Origin: Rhodoblastus sp963727035
GTDB taxonomy: Bacteria; Pseudomonadota; Alphaproteobacteria; Rhizobiales; Beijerinckiaceae
DNA: 64,000 nt
Assembly: GCA_963727035.1 (NCBI GenBank)
Contig: CAVSEY010000001.1
Location: forward strand, 79,313 to 143,312
Direction: 5' to 3'
Positions 18,197 through 28,197 of the stretch are shown piece after piece. The notes beneath the pieces were generated by a model. The model did no database searches. It was not told the DNA's origin and saw only the letters and a list, made by a program, of their open reading frames with translations. Numbering within the stretch: position 1 is the first letter of the stretch; each line of letters begins with the position of its first letter. Made by a program: the position numbers and the translations under genes.

Positions 18197-20926
18197 TTGG
18201 CCGACCAGAACGACGACAATCCGGTTCCGCCGTCTTCGGACATCCGTCCGGTCTCGATTACCGAGGAGATGAAAAGCTCTTATCTCGCTTATGCGATGAG
18301 CGTGATCGTGAGCCGCGCCCTGCCGGACGTGCGCGACGGCCTGAAACCCGTGCATCGGCGCATCCTCTATTCGACGCAGGAAAACAATTTCCTGCCCGAC
18401 CGGCCCTATGTGAAATCGGCCCGCATCGTCGGCGAGGTGATGGGTAAATACCATCCCCATGGCGACGCGGCGATCTATGACGCCCTGGTGCGCATGGCGC
18501 AGCCCTTCTCGATGAGCCTCCCGCTGATCGACGGCCAGGGCAATTTCGGCTCGGTGGACGGCGACCGCGCGGCGGCCATGCGCTACACCGAATCGCGCCT
18601 CGCCCGGCCGGCCCTGGCCCTGATCGAGGACATCGATTCCGACACCGTCGATTTCCAGCCCAATTACGACGGCAAGGAGCAGGAGCCGACGGTCCTGCCG
18701 GCGCGCTTTCCCAATCTTCTGGTCAATGGCGCGGGCGGCATCGCGGTCGGCATGGCGACCAATATTCCGCCGCATAATCTCGGCGAGGTCATCGACGCCT
18801 GCATCGCCTTGATCGACAGGCCCGACATGACGCTCCCCGAACTGATGGAGATCGTGCCGGGGCCGGATTTCCCCACCGGCGGCGCGATCATGGGCCGCGC
18901 CGGCATCCGCCAGGCCTATGAAACCAGCCGTGGCTCGGTCGTGATCCGGGGCGTGGCGACGATCGAGACTTTGCGCAAGGATCGCGAGGCCATCGTCTTC
19001 ACCGAAATTCCCTATCAGGTGAACAAGGCGACGCTGATCGAAAAGATCGCCGAACTGGTGCGCGACAAGAAGATCGAGGGCATATCCGACCTGCGCGACG
19101 AATCCGACCGCGAAGGCATGCGCATCGTCATCGAGATCAAGCGCGACGCCGTGGCCGACGTGGTGCTGAACCAGCTCTACCGTTTCACCGCGTTGCAAAG
19201 CTCGTTCGGCGTCAACATGATCGCGCTGAACGGTCGGCGGCCGGAAAGCCTGAACCTGACCGACTGCCTGAAGGCCTTCATCGATTTCCGCGAGGAAGTC
19301 GTCAGCCGGCGCACCAAGTTCAAGCTCAACAAGGCGCGCGACGGCGCCCATATCCAGGTCGGCCTCGCCATTGCGGTTGCGAATATCGACGAAGTGATCC
19401 GCCTGATCCGCACCTCCGCCGATGCGGCGACGGCGCGCGAGGCGCTGATGGGCCGGGTCTGGCCGGCCCACGACATGGCGCCGCTGGTGGCGCTGATCGC
19501 CGACCCGCGTCATTCGATCGACGAGGACGGCAATTGCCGCCTGTCGGAGGCGCAGGCCCGCGCCATCCTCGACCTGCGCCTGCAAAGGCTGACCGCTCTG
19601 GGGCGCGACGAGATCGCGGAAAACCTCAACAAGCTGGCGGGTGAAATCGCCGAATATCTCGAAATCCTGCGCTCGCGCGAAAGGCTGTTCGCCATTGTGA
19701 AGGACGAGATGCTGGCGGTGAAAACGGCCCATGCCGTGCCGCGCCGCACGCAGATCCTCGATGTCGAAGGCGACATGATGGATGAGGACCTCATCCAGCG
19801 CGAGGACATGGTGGTGACCGTCTCGCACGCCGGCTATATCAAGCGCGTGCCGCTCTCGACCTATCGCGCGCAAAGGCGCGGCGGCAAAGGCCGTTCCGGC
19901 ATGCAGACCCGCGAGGAGGATTTCGTCCAGCGGCTCTTCGTCGCCTCGACCCATGCGCCGGTGCTGTTCTTCTCGTCGCGCGGCCAGGTCTACAAGGAAA
20001 AGGTCTGGCGCTTGCCGCTCGCCGCGCCGCAGGCGCGCGGCAAGGCCTTGGTCAACATGCTGCCGCTGACGCAAGGCGAGCGCATCACCTCGATCATGGC
20101 CCTGCCCGAGGACGAGGCTTTGTGGGAAGGCCTGGACGTGATGTTCGCCACTACCGGCGGCACGGTCCGGCGCAACAAGTTGTCGGATTTCACTTCGGTC
20201 AACCGCGCCGGCAAGATCGCGATGAAGCTCGACGAGGGCGAGGGCATTGTCGATGTCCAGATCTGCACCGAGGATCAGGACGTGCTGCTGACCACAACGA
20301 AAGGCCAGTGCATCCGCTTCAAGGTCGATGAGGTGCGCGTCTTCAAGGGCCGCGATTCGATGGGCGTGCGCGGGATCAATCTCGCCGAAGGCGACCGGGT
20401 CATCGCGCTCTCCATCCTCACCCACAGCGACGCCACCCCGGCCGAGCGCGCCGCTTTCCAGAAAATGCGCCGCGCCGCCGCCGGCGAGCCGGCCGAGCCC
20501 GAGGAGACGGACGAGGGCGTCGAGAACGTCGCGCCGCTCGCTCCCGAGCTTTTCGAGAGCATGGCGGGCGCGGAACAGCTGATCCTGACCATTTCCGCCA
20601 ATGGCTATGGCAAGCGCACCTCGTCTTACGAATATCGCGTCACCGGGCGCGGCGGCAAAGGCATTGTCGCCATGGTGGTCAACGCCCGCAACGGCGAACT
20701 GGTCGCCTCCATGCCGGTCGAAGCCGCCGACCAGATCATGCTGGTGACCGACGGCGGCCAGCTCATCCGCTGCCCGGTCGGGGGCATACGCGTGGTCGGG
20801 CGCGGCAGCCAGGGCGTCATCGTCTTCAACACCGCGGAGACCGAAAAGGTCGTCTCGGTCGAGCGAATCAGCGAGGACGAGAACGGCGACGACGACGAGG
20901 GCGAGACGGCGGAAGCCGAGGTTTGA
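18197..20926 (+). CDS. gyrA: DNA gyrase subunit A
   Basis: This 909-residue protein begins at TTG 18197. That start gives the family N-terminus ADQNDDNPVPPSSDIRPVSI; the open frame further upstream is non-coding repeat. Visible features are RALPDVRDGLKPVHRRIL, the quinolone-resistance region KYHPHGDAAIYDALV, and catalytic Tyr130 in AAMRYTESRLA. The C-terminal beta-pinwheel has its GyrA box QRRGGKGR. An acidic tail (EDENGDDDEGETAEAEV) follows. The residue matching E. coli Ser83 is Ala91. With GyrB it introduces negative supercoils. An AAAGAG sequence lies upstream as a weak ribosome site. Confidence 0.95.
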   Translation: MADQNDDNPVPPSSDIRPVSITEEMKSSYLAYAMSVIVSRALPDVRDGLKPVHRRILYSTQENNFLPDRPYVKSARIVGEVMGKYHPHGDAAIYDALVRMAQPFSMSLPLIDGQGNFGSVDGDRAAAMRYTESRLARPALALIEDIDSDTVDFQPNYDGKEQEPTVLPARFPNLLVNGAGGIAVGMATNIPPHNLGEVIDACIALIDRPDMTLPELMEIVPGPDFPTGGAIMGRAGIRQAYETSRGSVVIRGVATIETLRKDREAIVFTEIPYQVNKATLIEKIAELVRDKKIEGISDLRDESDREGMRIVIEIKRDAVADVVLNQLYRFTALQSSFGVNMIALNGRRPESLNLTDCLKAFIDFREEVVSRRTKFKLNKARDGAHIQVGLAIAVANIDEVIRLIRTSADAATAREALMGRVWPAHDMAPLVALIADPRHSIDEDGNCRLSEAQARAILDLRLQRLTALGRDEIAENLNKLAGEIAEYLEILRSRERLFAIVKDEMLAVKTAHAVPRRTQILDVEGDMMDEDLIQREDMVVTVSHAGYIKRVPLSTYRAQRRGGKGRSGMQTREEDFVQRLFVASTHAPVLFFSSRGQVYKEKVWRLPLAAPQARGKALVNMLPLTQGERITSIMALPEDEALWEGLDVMFATTGGTVRRNKLSDFTSVNRAGKIAMKLDEGEGIVDVQICTEDQDVLLTTTKGQCIRFKVDEVRVFKGRDSMGVRGINLAEGDRVIALSILTHSDATPAERAAFQKMRRAAAGEPAEPEETDEGVENVAPLAPELFESMAGAEQLILTISANGYGKRTSSYEYRVTGRGGKGIVAMVVNARNGELVASMPVEAADQIMLVTDGGQLIRCPVGGIRVVGRGSQGVIVFNTAETEKVVSVERISEDENGDDDEGETAEAEV

Positions 20927-20931
20927 GCGCC

Positions 20932-21669
20932 ATGGCCGGAAAGCCGCCCCATGACGATGTTTTCGACGAGGATTTCGCGCGCCGACGCGAGGCCGCCCGC
21001 GCAAAGCTCGATCAGATGGACCCCGCGCGGCGGGGCGGGCCGCTGGAAGACCCGAAGCGCCAGCACTGGTTCGAGGCCGTTTACGAGCTGGCCGGGGGCG
21101 ACGCGGCCGGCGTGCCCTGGGGCAATCTCGCCGCCCATCCGCTGCTGGCGGACTGGCTGGCGCAAAACCCCGATCTGGCCGGCGTGAGGGCGCTCGATGT
21201 CGGCTGCGGGCTCGGCGACAACGCCTCCGCTCTGGCCGATCGCGGCGCCAAAGTGACGGCTTTCGATTTCGCGCCGCGCGCGGTGGACTGGGCGCGCGGC
21301 CGTTTCGCGGGCAAAGACATCGACTTTGTCGTCGCCGATCTTTTTGCGCCGCCGCCGCAATGGCGCGAGGCCTTCGACCTCGTCCACGAAACCTATACTT
21401 TGCAGGCCCTGCCGGCGACGCTTCTGCCCACGATGCGCCAGGCTGTGGCCGATCTCGTCAGGCCGGGCGGGCGCCTGCTGGCGATTGCCCGCGCCCGCGA
21501 GGAAAGCCAGCGAATCGACGGCCCGCCTTGGCCGCTCGCCCGAAAGGACATCGACGCTTTCGGCGATTGCGGCCTCGTGCTGGAGAGTCTGGAGGATGCG
21601 GCGTCAGGCCCGGCTGCCATCCGCCACTGGCGGGCCTTGTTTCGCAAGCCGCTTGCGAACGAGCGTTGA
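20932..21669 (+). CDS. Class I SAM-dependent methyltransferase
   Basis: This 245-residue protein has the SAM-binding motif I LDVGCGLGDNASALADRG near residue 85, an acidic motif II (VTAFDFAPRAVDWARGR) and a motif-IV-like FDLVHETYTLQAL. This is the Methyltransf_25/11 fold. N-terminally it has a SAM-methyltransferase-associated HxxWFEAVYELAGGD segment. The ATG at 20932 lies 5 bases after the gyrA stop; an overlapping TTG at 20923 is possible. The substrate is not evident. Confidence 0.85.
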   Translation: MAGKPPHDDVFDEDFARRREAARAKLDQMDPARRGGPLEDPKRQHWFEAVYELAGGDAAGVPWGNLAAHPLLADWLAQNPDLAGVRALDVGCGLGDNASALADRGAKVTAFDFAPRAVDWARGRFAGKDIDFVVADLFAPPPQWREAFDLVHETYTLQALPATLLPTMRQAVADLVRPGGRLLAIARAREESQRIDGPPWPLARKDIDAFGDCGLVLESLEDAASGPAAIRHWRALFRKPLANER

Positions 21670-21702
21670 CAGCGCCGCCGGCGGAATCGCGCGATGCTGC
21701 AT

Positions 21703-21729
21703 AAAAAAAAGCCGCCCGGAGGCGGCTTT
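21703..21729 (-). terminator. Rho-independent terminator of rpmG
   Basis: GCCGCC (21711-21716) pairs with GGCGGC (21721-21726), and on the minus strand the stem is followed by eight T residues (21710-21703). It lies 20 bases past the rpmG stop. An A/T flank on the other side may also let it serve the methyltransferase gene. Confidence 0.85.
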
Positions 21730-21748
21730 AGGTCGGCTTTTTAACCGA

Positions 21749-21916
21749 TCACTTGATCTTGGTTTCCTTGAACTCGACGTGCTTGCGCGCGACGGGGTCA
21801 TATTTCTTGAACGCGAACTTGTCAGTCTTGGTCCGGGCGTTCTTCTTGGTGACGTAGAAATAGCCGGTGTCGGCGGTGGACAGCAGCTTGATCTTGATCG
21901 TGGCGGCCTTGGCCAT
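21749..21916 (-). CDS. rpmG: 50S ribosomal protein L33
   Basis: These 55 residues read MAKAATIKIKLLSTADTGYF, then YVTKKNARTKTDKFAFKKYD and PVARKHVEFKETKIK. This is a complete L33 of the Cys-free proteobacterial type. It is a small component of the large ribosomal subunit. A clear terminator follows. It is convergent with the methyltransferase gene. The 210 bases upstream, to the next gene at 22127, hold only its presumed promoter. Confidence 0.97.
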   Translation of the reverse strand: MAKAATIKIKLLSTADTGYFYVTKKNARTKTDKFAFKKYDPVARKHVEFKETKIK

Positions 21917-22126
21917 GGCGTTTACCTTGAAAGCGAAGCTGGGGCCGCATCCTCAAAAGCGGACATTGGCCGTTGACGGAACAAAAGAGGCCGGATCGCT
22001 CCGGCCCAAACTCGGGCGCACCATACGCGCCGCGGCCTTTTTGTCAAGCCGCGCCTTCAAGGGTCATTTTTCCATGGAAGGCGGCCGTCGCGGCACTAAA
22101 TTATAGCCAAGCAGGGAGAAACGGCC

Positions 22127-22981
22127 GTGACCACCGGGGCTCAATCGAACGAGAAACGCGCGCTTCACATCTGCGCGCTGCTGCCGGAGGCCGAAACCGC
22201 GCTTTCGACGCTGCAATGCGCCGTCGCCGCGGGCAGCGGCTTTGACGCCGAAATTTGCGCCGCCCATGTCGGATTCGACGCCCAGCAAGCGCTGGTGGAC
22301 CCGGAGGAACTGGAAGTTCAGCAATTGCGGGAGATTTACGAGGGACCGCCCGCGGCCCGCGCGGCCCGGGTCAAGGCGGTGGTCGAGTCCTTCCGCGAGT
22401 CGGCGCCGAAGGCGCCGCCGATCAACTGGCGCGACGACGAAGGCGATGTCGAGGCCAATGTCGCCCTCGACGCCGCCGCCGCCGACCTGATCGTCGTCAG
22501 CCGCCCGGTCCATCTCGACGCCGCCGACGCCTTCCACGCCGCCTTGTTTGGCGGCCAGCGGCTGGTGCTGGTCGCGCCGCGCGATGTCGTCGACGGCGAT
22601 CTGGTCATCGGCCGGCATATCGTCGTCGGCTGGAAGCCGGGCGCCTCGGCCGAGGCGACGGTGCGGGCGGCCTTGCCCTGGCTGGAAAAGGCCGAAAAAA
22701 TCACTGTCCTGTGGGCCGCCAAGCCCGGCGCGGGATTTTACGAGCCGAGCGCCCGCGCGTTTTTCCAGCGGCTCGGCCTTGAGGTCGAGATCAATCATCT
22801 CGCCCGCAGCGCGGGCAGCGTCGGCCATGACCTGCTGATCGAGGCGGAGCGTCTCGGCGGCGACTGCCTGTTGATCGGCGCCTTTACCCATGGCGCGTGG
22901 TGGCAGACGCTGTTTGGCGGCGTCACCCGCGACGTCCTGGCGGAGGCGCGGATTCCGGTCTTCACCATGCGGGCGCGCTGA
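22127..22981 (+). CDS. Universal stress protein (UspA) family, tandem-domain type
   Basis: This 284-residue protein has two UspA-like halves. The second half ends in DCLLIGAFTHGAWWQTLFGG followed by VTRDVLAEARIPVFTMRAR, the standard Usp C-terminus with its G-x2-G-x9-G(S/T)-like loop. The first half is more divergent and has VSRPVHLDAADAFHAALFGG in the matching place. GTG at 22127 follows GGGAGAAA. The stop lies 3 bases before the next gene's TTG, so the two are co-transcribed. Usp proteins are cytoplasmic and respond to starvation and stress; the ligand is unknown. Confidence 0.85.
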   Translation: MTTGAQSNEKRALHICALLPEAETALSTLQCAVAAGSGFDAEICAAHVGFDAQQALVDPEELEVQQLREIYEGPPAARAARVKAVVESFRESAPKAPPINWRDDEGDVEANVALDAAAADLIVVSRPVHLDAADAFHAALFGGQRLVLVAPRDVVDGDLVIGRHIVVGWKPGASAEATVRAALPWLEKAEKITVLWAAKPGAGFYEPSARAFFQRLGLEVEINHLARSAGSVGHDLLIEAERLGGDCLLIGAFTHGAWWQTLFGGVTRDVLAEARIPVFTMRAR

Positions 22982-22984
22982 ACC

Positions 22985-24067
22985 TTGCCGGGCCTCTCGC
23001 CGAATTTCCTGCATCGACTTGGGCCGCTGTGGCCGGGCGTTCCGCTCGCGCTCGGCTCGGCGATCCTGTTCGGCCTGACCACGCCGCTCGCCAAGGCGTT
23101 GCTGGGGCAATTCGATCCGCAATTGCTGGCCGGCGCGCTCTATCTCGGCGCCGGCGCCGGCCTCGCCGGCTTCCACCTTGGCCGGCGCGCCATCGGCCTG
23201 CCCGCGCCCGAGGCGCCGCTGCGCCGCGCCGATCTGCCCTGGCTCGCGGCGGTGGTGTTTTTCGGCGGGTTTCTCGCGCCCTTGCTGCTGATGGCGGGCC
23301 TGAGCGCGACCGGCGCCGCCAACGCCTCGCTGCTGCTCAATCTCGAAGGCCTGGCGACCATGGCGATCGCCTGGCTGGTCTTTCACGAGAACGTCGACGC
23401 GCGGCTCTTCGCCGGCGCCATGGCGATTCTCGCCGGCGCCGTCGTCCTGTCCTGGCAGGGGCGCGGACTGGCGCTCGACAGGGGCGCTCTTCTGGTCGCC
23501 GGCGCGTGCCTTGCCTGGGGGATCGACAACAATCTCACCCGCAAATTGTCCTCGGCCGATCCGGTGTCGATCGTCGCGATCAAGGGGCTGGCGGCGGGCT
23601 CGGTCAATGTTTTCGCCGCGCTCGCGCTCGGCGCCGAGGCGCCCGGCGTGGCTTATTCAGGCGCGGCGGCGTTTTTGGGCTTTTTCGCGGTCGGGGTCAG
23701 CCTCGTTCTCTACATTCTCGCTTTGCGGCGGCTGGGCGCGGCGCGCACCGGGGCTTATTTCGCGCTCGCGCCCTTCATCGGCGCGCTGGCCTCATTGGTT
23801 TTGCTGCATGAACAGCCGACCGCGCGGCTCTTCGTTGCGGGCGCGCTGATGGGCCTCGGCCTGTGGCCGCATCTCGCCGAGCGGCACGAACACGAACATC
23901 GCCACGAGGCGCTGGAGCATGAGCACGTCCATGTCCATGACGAGCATCACCAGCACAGCCACGACGGTCCGGTGACCGAGCCGCATTCCCATCGCCACCG
24001 CCACGAACGGCTGGCCCATTCCCATCCGCATTACCCGGATCTGCACCACCGCCATCATCATGGGTGA
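22985..24067 (+). CDS. EamA/DMT-family transporter with a His-rich C-terminal tail
   Basis: This 360-residue protein has ten predicted helices in two EamA repeats: VPLALGSAILFGLTTPLAKA, then ANASLLLNLEGLATMAIAWL, and in the second repeat GALLVAGACLAWGIDNNLTR and FALAPFIGALASLVLLHEQP. After the last helix come about 60 residues containing more than 20 histidines, alternating with Glu and Asp (HEHEHRHEALEHEHVHVHDE). Such a cytoplasmic tail usually binds Ni, Zn or Co, so a metal-linked role is possible. The start is TTG at 22985, close after the usp stop; an ATG in a similar position is absent. Confidence 0.88.
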   Translation: MPGLSPNFLHRLGPLWPGVPLALGSAILFGLTTPLAKALLGQFDPQLLAGALYLGAGAGLAGFHLGRRAIGLPAPEAPLRRADLPWLAAVVFFGGFLAPLLLMAGLSATGAANASLLLNLEGLATMAIAWLVFHENVDARLFAGAMAILAGAVVLSWQGRGLALDRGALLVAGACLAWGIDNNLTRKLSSADPVSIVAIKGLAAGSVNVFAALALGAEAPGVAYSGAAAFLGFFAVGVSLVLYILALRRLGAARTGAYFALAPFIGALASLVLLHEQPTARLFVAGALMGLGLWPHLAERHEHEHRHEALEHEHVHVHDEHHQHSHDGPVTEPHSHRHRHERLAHSHPHYPDLHHRHHHG

Positions 24068-24119
24068 CGATTTCGAAATTTCGAAGCGCCTACGTGACGC
24101 GAAATCGACGCCGGGGATT

Positions 24120-24140
24120 CCCTCCCCCTTGTGGGGAGGG
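24120..24140. terminator. Stem-loop CCCTCCCC-N5-GGGGAGGG between convergent genes
   Basis: An 8-bp perfect stem lies between the DMT transporter stop (24067) and the glgX/malQ stop (24159). It lacks a T-run. The motif with its flank TAGGGATGGGG resembles dispersed intergenic repeats common in alphaproteobacterial genomes. It may act as a bidirectional terminator. Confidence 0.5.
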
Positions 24141-24158
24141 TAGGGATGGGGGGCGTCT

Positions 24159-27100
24159 TCAGCCGCGCGGCAAAGGCGGCAGCGCGCCGATTTCGCGCGA
24201 CAGCTTGCGCCGCCAGTTGGGGCGCTCGCGGTCGGTGCCGGGCAGGTTGACGGCGATTTTCTCGCCGAGCAGGTCGTCGATCTGGATCATCGCCAGGGCC
24301 GAGGGCGTTTTCGCCACATAGGCGTGGATCGCGGCGGCGAAATCTTGCTCCGAGACGAGCTGTTCCGGCAAAAAGCCTTGCGCGGCGAGCGCCGCGCGCA
24401 GGCGGGCGACGTCTTCCGCGCGGCGCGCGCGATCAAGAGCCGCGGCTTCCGGCGTCATCAGGCCGAGCGCGGCCTTTTCGTCGATGTCGGCGCCCAGCCG
24501 CCAGCCGGCGAGCGTCGGCAGGTCATGGGTCGAGGCGCAGGCGACCGCCTTTTGCGGATAAGCGGCGGGCGGCGCGAAATCGTCGCCATAACGTTCGAAC
24601 CACAGCACGCGATAGCTCAAGACATTGGCAGCCGACATTTTGTCGCGAAAACCCGGCGGCACGGTGCCGAGGTCCTCGCCGACGACGAGACAGCGCGCGC
24701 GCTGGCTTTCCAGAGCGAGCACGCCGATGAGATCGTCGAGCGGATAGGACAGATAGGCGCCCTGCGAGGCGGGCGCGCCCTCCGGCGTGACGAACAGGCG
24801 CTGTAGCGCCATGACATGATCGATGCGCAAGGCGCCGGCGTGGCGCATGTTGGCGCGCAGCAATGCGGCGAAGGCTTCATAGCCGCCGCGCGCCATGGCG
24901 AGCGGGTCGGGCGGGGGCAGGCCCCAGACCTGCCCGGTTTCGGCGATCGGGTCGGGCGGGGCGCCGACCGAGACGCCGCGCAGGAACAGATCCTGCTCGG
25001 CCGCGACCTCGCCGCCGTCCGGCGCCGCGCCCACCGCGAGATCGCAATAAAAGCCGAGCGAAAGGCCCGCCGCCCGGCCGCGCGCGGCGGCGCGGGCGAA
25101 TTGCCGGTCGCACAGAAATTGCTCGAACAGGATCAAGCGGTCCGAAATTTTTTGTCCCCGCGCCTGCGCTTCGAACGAGGCGAAAAGCTGCAATCGCTCG
25201 CCGCCTTCGGCGACAAAACTCTCGAAATCGCGCGCGGCGGCAAGGTCGGGGTCGCGCCGTGCGGCCTCCTCGAAGCCTGAGAAATGCGCCGCGATCTTTT
25301 GCGCCTTCAGCGCCCAGACGGCCGGATAATCGACCTCGGCTTTCGCCGGCGAGTTCCTTGGCCGCGGCGCGCTCCTGCGGCGTGAGCGGGCAGGGCAGGC
25401 CGGTGACGTCGCCGAGAGTTTCAAGATCGAGATAGATCGGATCGAGGAAATTGCGGTCGCTCGGATAATAGGGGCTGGCGCGGTCGCGATCGCGCGCGAA
25501 CAGGGCGTGCAGCGGATTGATCCCGACCGTGGAATAGCCGGCGCTTCCCGCGCGTTCCGCCAGTTCGGCGAGCGAGGTGAAATCGCCGATTCCCTGGTCG
25601 CCGTCGCGGCGCAGGCTGTAAACTTGCGCGGCGACGCCGGAGACGCGGGCGTCGAGCGCCGGCGGCCAGTAACAGGCGCTCGGAGCGACGATCAGCGCGC
25701 AAGGCGCGTCCGGCGCGTCGATGCGGGTCAGTTTGTAACGCCCGACCGGCAGCGTCGGCAGGGTCGCGACCTGGACGGTCAAGGCGTCGCCGTCGCAGGC
25801 CCGGCGCTCTTCGCGGCGCAGGGCTTTGGCGTCGAGCGACAGGCGCCGGCGGGCGCCGGATTCATCCTCCAGCTCCAGTTCCGCGGACGGTTCGGCAAGG
25901 ACCAGAGGCGCCTCGATCGTCTCGCCCTCGCGCGCGACCAGAGCGAAGGGCAAGGCGCGGCGGTCGCGCTGGTCCGCAAGGCGTTTGAGGCTGACGCGGG
26001 CCTCGGCCTGGGTCGTCGCGGGCAGGCCCATGGCCTTGACCAGGGCGGCCTTGGTCGCATCGGGGACGATATGGCGTTCGCCCTTGACGTCATGCCAATC
26101 CGGCGCGATCCCGGCCGCGCGGGCGAGGACGTCGAGGCTGGCGGGCGAGGCCGCGCGCGGCGCCTCCGGCTCCGCCGTGTCGACGAGGACCACGGTCGAG
26201 CGCGGCGCCACCACCACGATTTCATCGCCGTCGAAGCCGGCGCCGCCGCCGGCGCCATCCTCGGCGCTGGTGTCGAGCGCGCGGCGCCAGAAATGGCCCT
26301 GGCTCGGCGGCGGCAGGCGGAAATGCGCTTCCTCGCGGCCGGCGTTGAAAAGAAGGCCGGCGCGCGAGCCCTCAGTCGTGAAAAAGGCGGCGAGAAAGCG
26401 CCGCTGGCCCTCGCGCCATTGTTCGGGTTGCAAGGTTTCGCCATCGGCGCCGCGCCATTCGACATCGGCGGGGCCGCCGTCGTCGCGCGGCGCGCCGGTC
26501 AGGAAATGGTTCGGCCGCAAGGCGGGGGTGGCCTTGCGCAAGGCGATCAGCGCGCCGGTGAAGGCGGTGAGCCGCGCGTCGGCTTTCCTCCAGTCGAGCC
26601 AGCCGATCTCGTTGTCCTGGCAATAGGCGTTGTTGTTGCCGTTCTGGCTGTGGCCCTGGTCGGCGCCCATCGACAGCATCGGCGTGCCGTGGGAGAGCAG
26701 CAGCAGGGCGAGGAGGTTGCGCTGATCGCGCCGCCGGGCGGCAAGAATCGCCTCGTCCGCCGTTTCGCCCTCGACGCCATTGTTCCACGAATAATTGGCG
26801 TCCGTCCCGTCGCGGTCGCCTTCGTCATTGGCCTCGTTGTGCTTGCGCTCATAGGACGCCAGATCGGCCAAGGTGAAGCCGTCATGGGCGGTGACGAAAT
26901 TCACGCTCCGCGAGGGCGGCTTGCGCCCGGCGAAATGATCGGACGAGCCGGCGACGCGGGTGGCGATCTCCCCGATCATGCCGGCGTCTCCGCGCCAGAA
27001 TTTGCGCGCCGCGTCGCGGAAACCATCGTTCCATTCGCCCCAGTTGGCGGGAAAGGCGCCGAGCTGGTAGCCGCCCGGCCCGATGTCCCACGGCTCGGCG

Positions 27101-28197
27101 ATGAGCTTCAAGGCGCGCAGGGCCGGGTCCTGGTCGATGGCCGCCAGCAGCGGCGCATGCGGGTCGAAACCTTCGGCGCGGCGGCCGAGGGTGGTGGCGA
27201 GATCGAAACGGAAGCCGTCGACGCCGCCGTAATCGGCCCAGGCGCGCAGGGCGTCCATGGCGAGGCGCACGACGGCGGGATGGTCGAGCCGCAGGATGTT
27301 GCCGCAGCCGGCGTCATTGACATAGGCGGCGGGATCGGCGGGATCGAGCCGGTAAAAGACCGCATTGTCGAGGCCGCGCAGCGAGACGGTCGGGCCCTTG
27401 GCGTCGCTCTCGCCGCTGTGGTTGAGCACCACGTCGATCAGGACCTCGAAGCCGGCGTCCTGCAACGCGGCGACGCTCTCGCGCACTTCGCGCCAGCCGC
27501 CCGGCGCGAGGCGCGGGTCGGGCGCGCAAAAGGCGATCGGATTATAGCCCCAGTAATTGGTCAGGCCCGCCGCGCGCAAATGGCGCTCGTCGATCCAGCC
27601 GGCGCAGGGCATCAGTTCCAGCGTGGTCACGCCAAGCTGGCGCAGGGGGGACAGGGCGGCCGGATGGGCGAGGCCGGCGAAGGTCCCGCGCAATTCTTCC
27701 GGCACGGCGTCGAGCATGCGGGTGAAACCGCGCACATGGAGTTCCTGGATGATGGTTTCGGACCAGGGAATCCTGCGGCGACGGGGCCGCGCCAGTTGCG
27801 GCGCGGCGGCGACCGCCTTGGGCGCGAAAGGCCCGCTGTCGGAGTCGAAGTCGAACAGGGAATCATGCAGGCGGATCGGGCCGTCGAGCGCCAGGGCGAA
27901 GGGATCGAACAGCAGCTTGTTGGGGTTGAAGCGCAGGCCCTGTTCGGGCCGCCACGGCCCATGGGCGCGCAGGCCGTAACGCACGCCGGCGCTTAAATTC
28001 GGCGTGAAGCCATGAAAGACCGGGCCGGTCCGTCCCGGCAAAGCGAGCCGGGCGAGCTCCTGGCGGCCGCTCGCGTCGAACAGGCACAATTCGATCTTTT
28101 GCGCCGATTCCGAATAGACGGCGATATTGGCGCCGCCTTCGACGAGCCTCAGTCCGAAGGGCTCGGGCGAGCCGGCAAGGAGCTTATCCGGAATCAA
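24159..28197 (-). CDS. glgX/malQ: Bifunctional glycogen debranching enzyme GlgX / 4-alpha-glucanotransferase MalQ, with a frame break
   Basis: One gene encodes a GlgX half and a MalQ half. The GlgX half (residues 1 to about 640) has an early isoamylase N-domain and then the GH13 residues GGVDGFRFDLATTLG (nucleophile Asp), LKLIAEPWDIGPGG (acid Glu) and VTAHDGFTL. The GH77 half has RASPYYPSDRNFLDPIY, then in the shifted frame GALRIDHVMALQRLF, CLVVGEDLGTVP and CASTHDLPTLAGW. The frame breaks near 25345, between ERAAAKELAGE and KAEVDYPAVWALK. The two activities debranch limit dextrins and disproportionate maltooligosaccharides. Start TTG 28197 overlaps the glgA stop (TTGA). The fused architecture is a known arrangement; the frame break is probably a one-base indel. 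Confidence 0.9.

Noticed and set aside
18152..21004. 950-residue open frame antisense to gyrA
   Set aside because: It mirrors gyrA codon for codon, is rich in His/Asp/Arg as expected from reverse-complement GC-rich codons, and matches no family.
25507..27996. 829-residue frame antisense to glgX/malQ
   Set aside because: It is a shadow of the GC-rich GlgX gene with Gly/Arg/Ala-rich low-complexity content and no motif.
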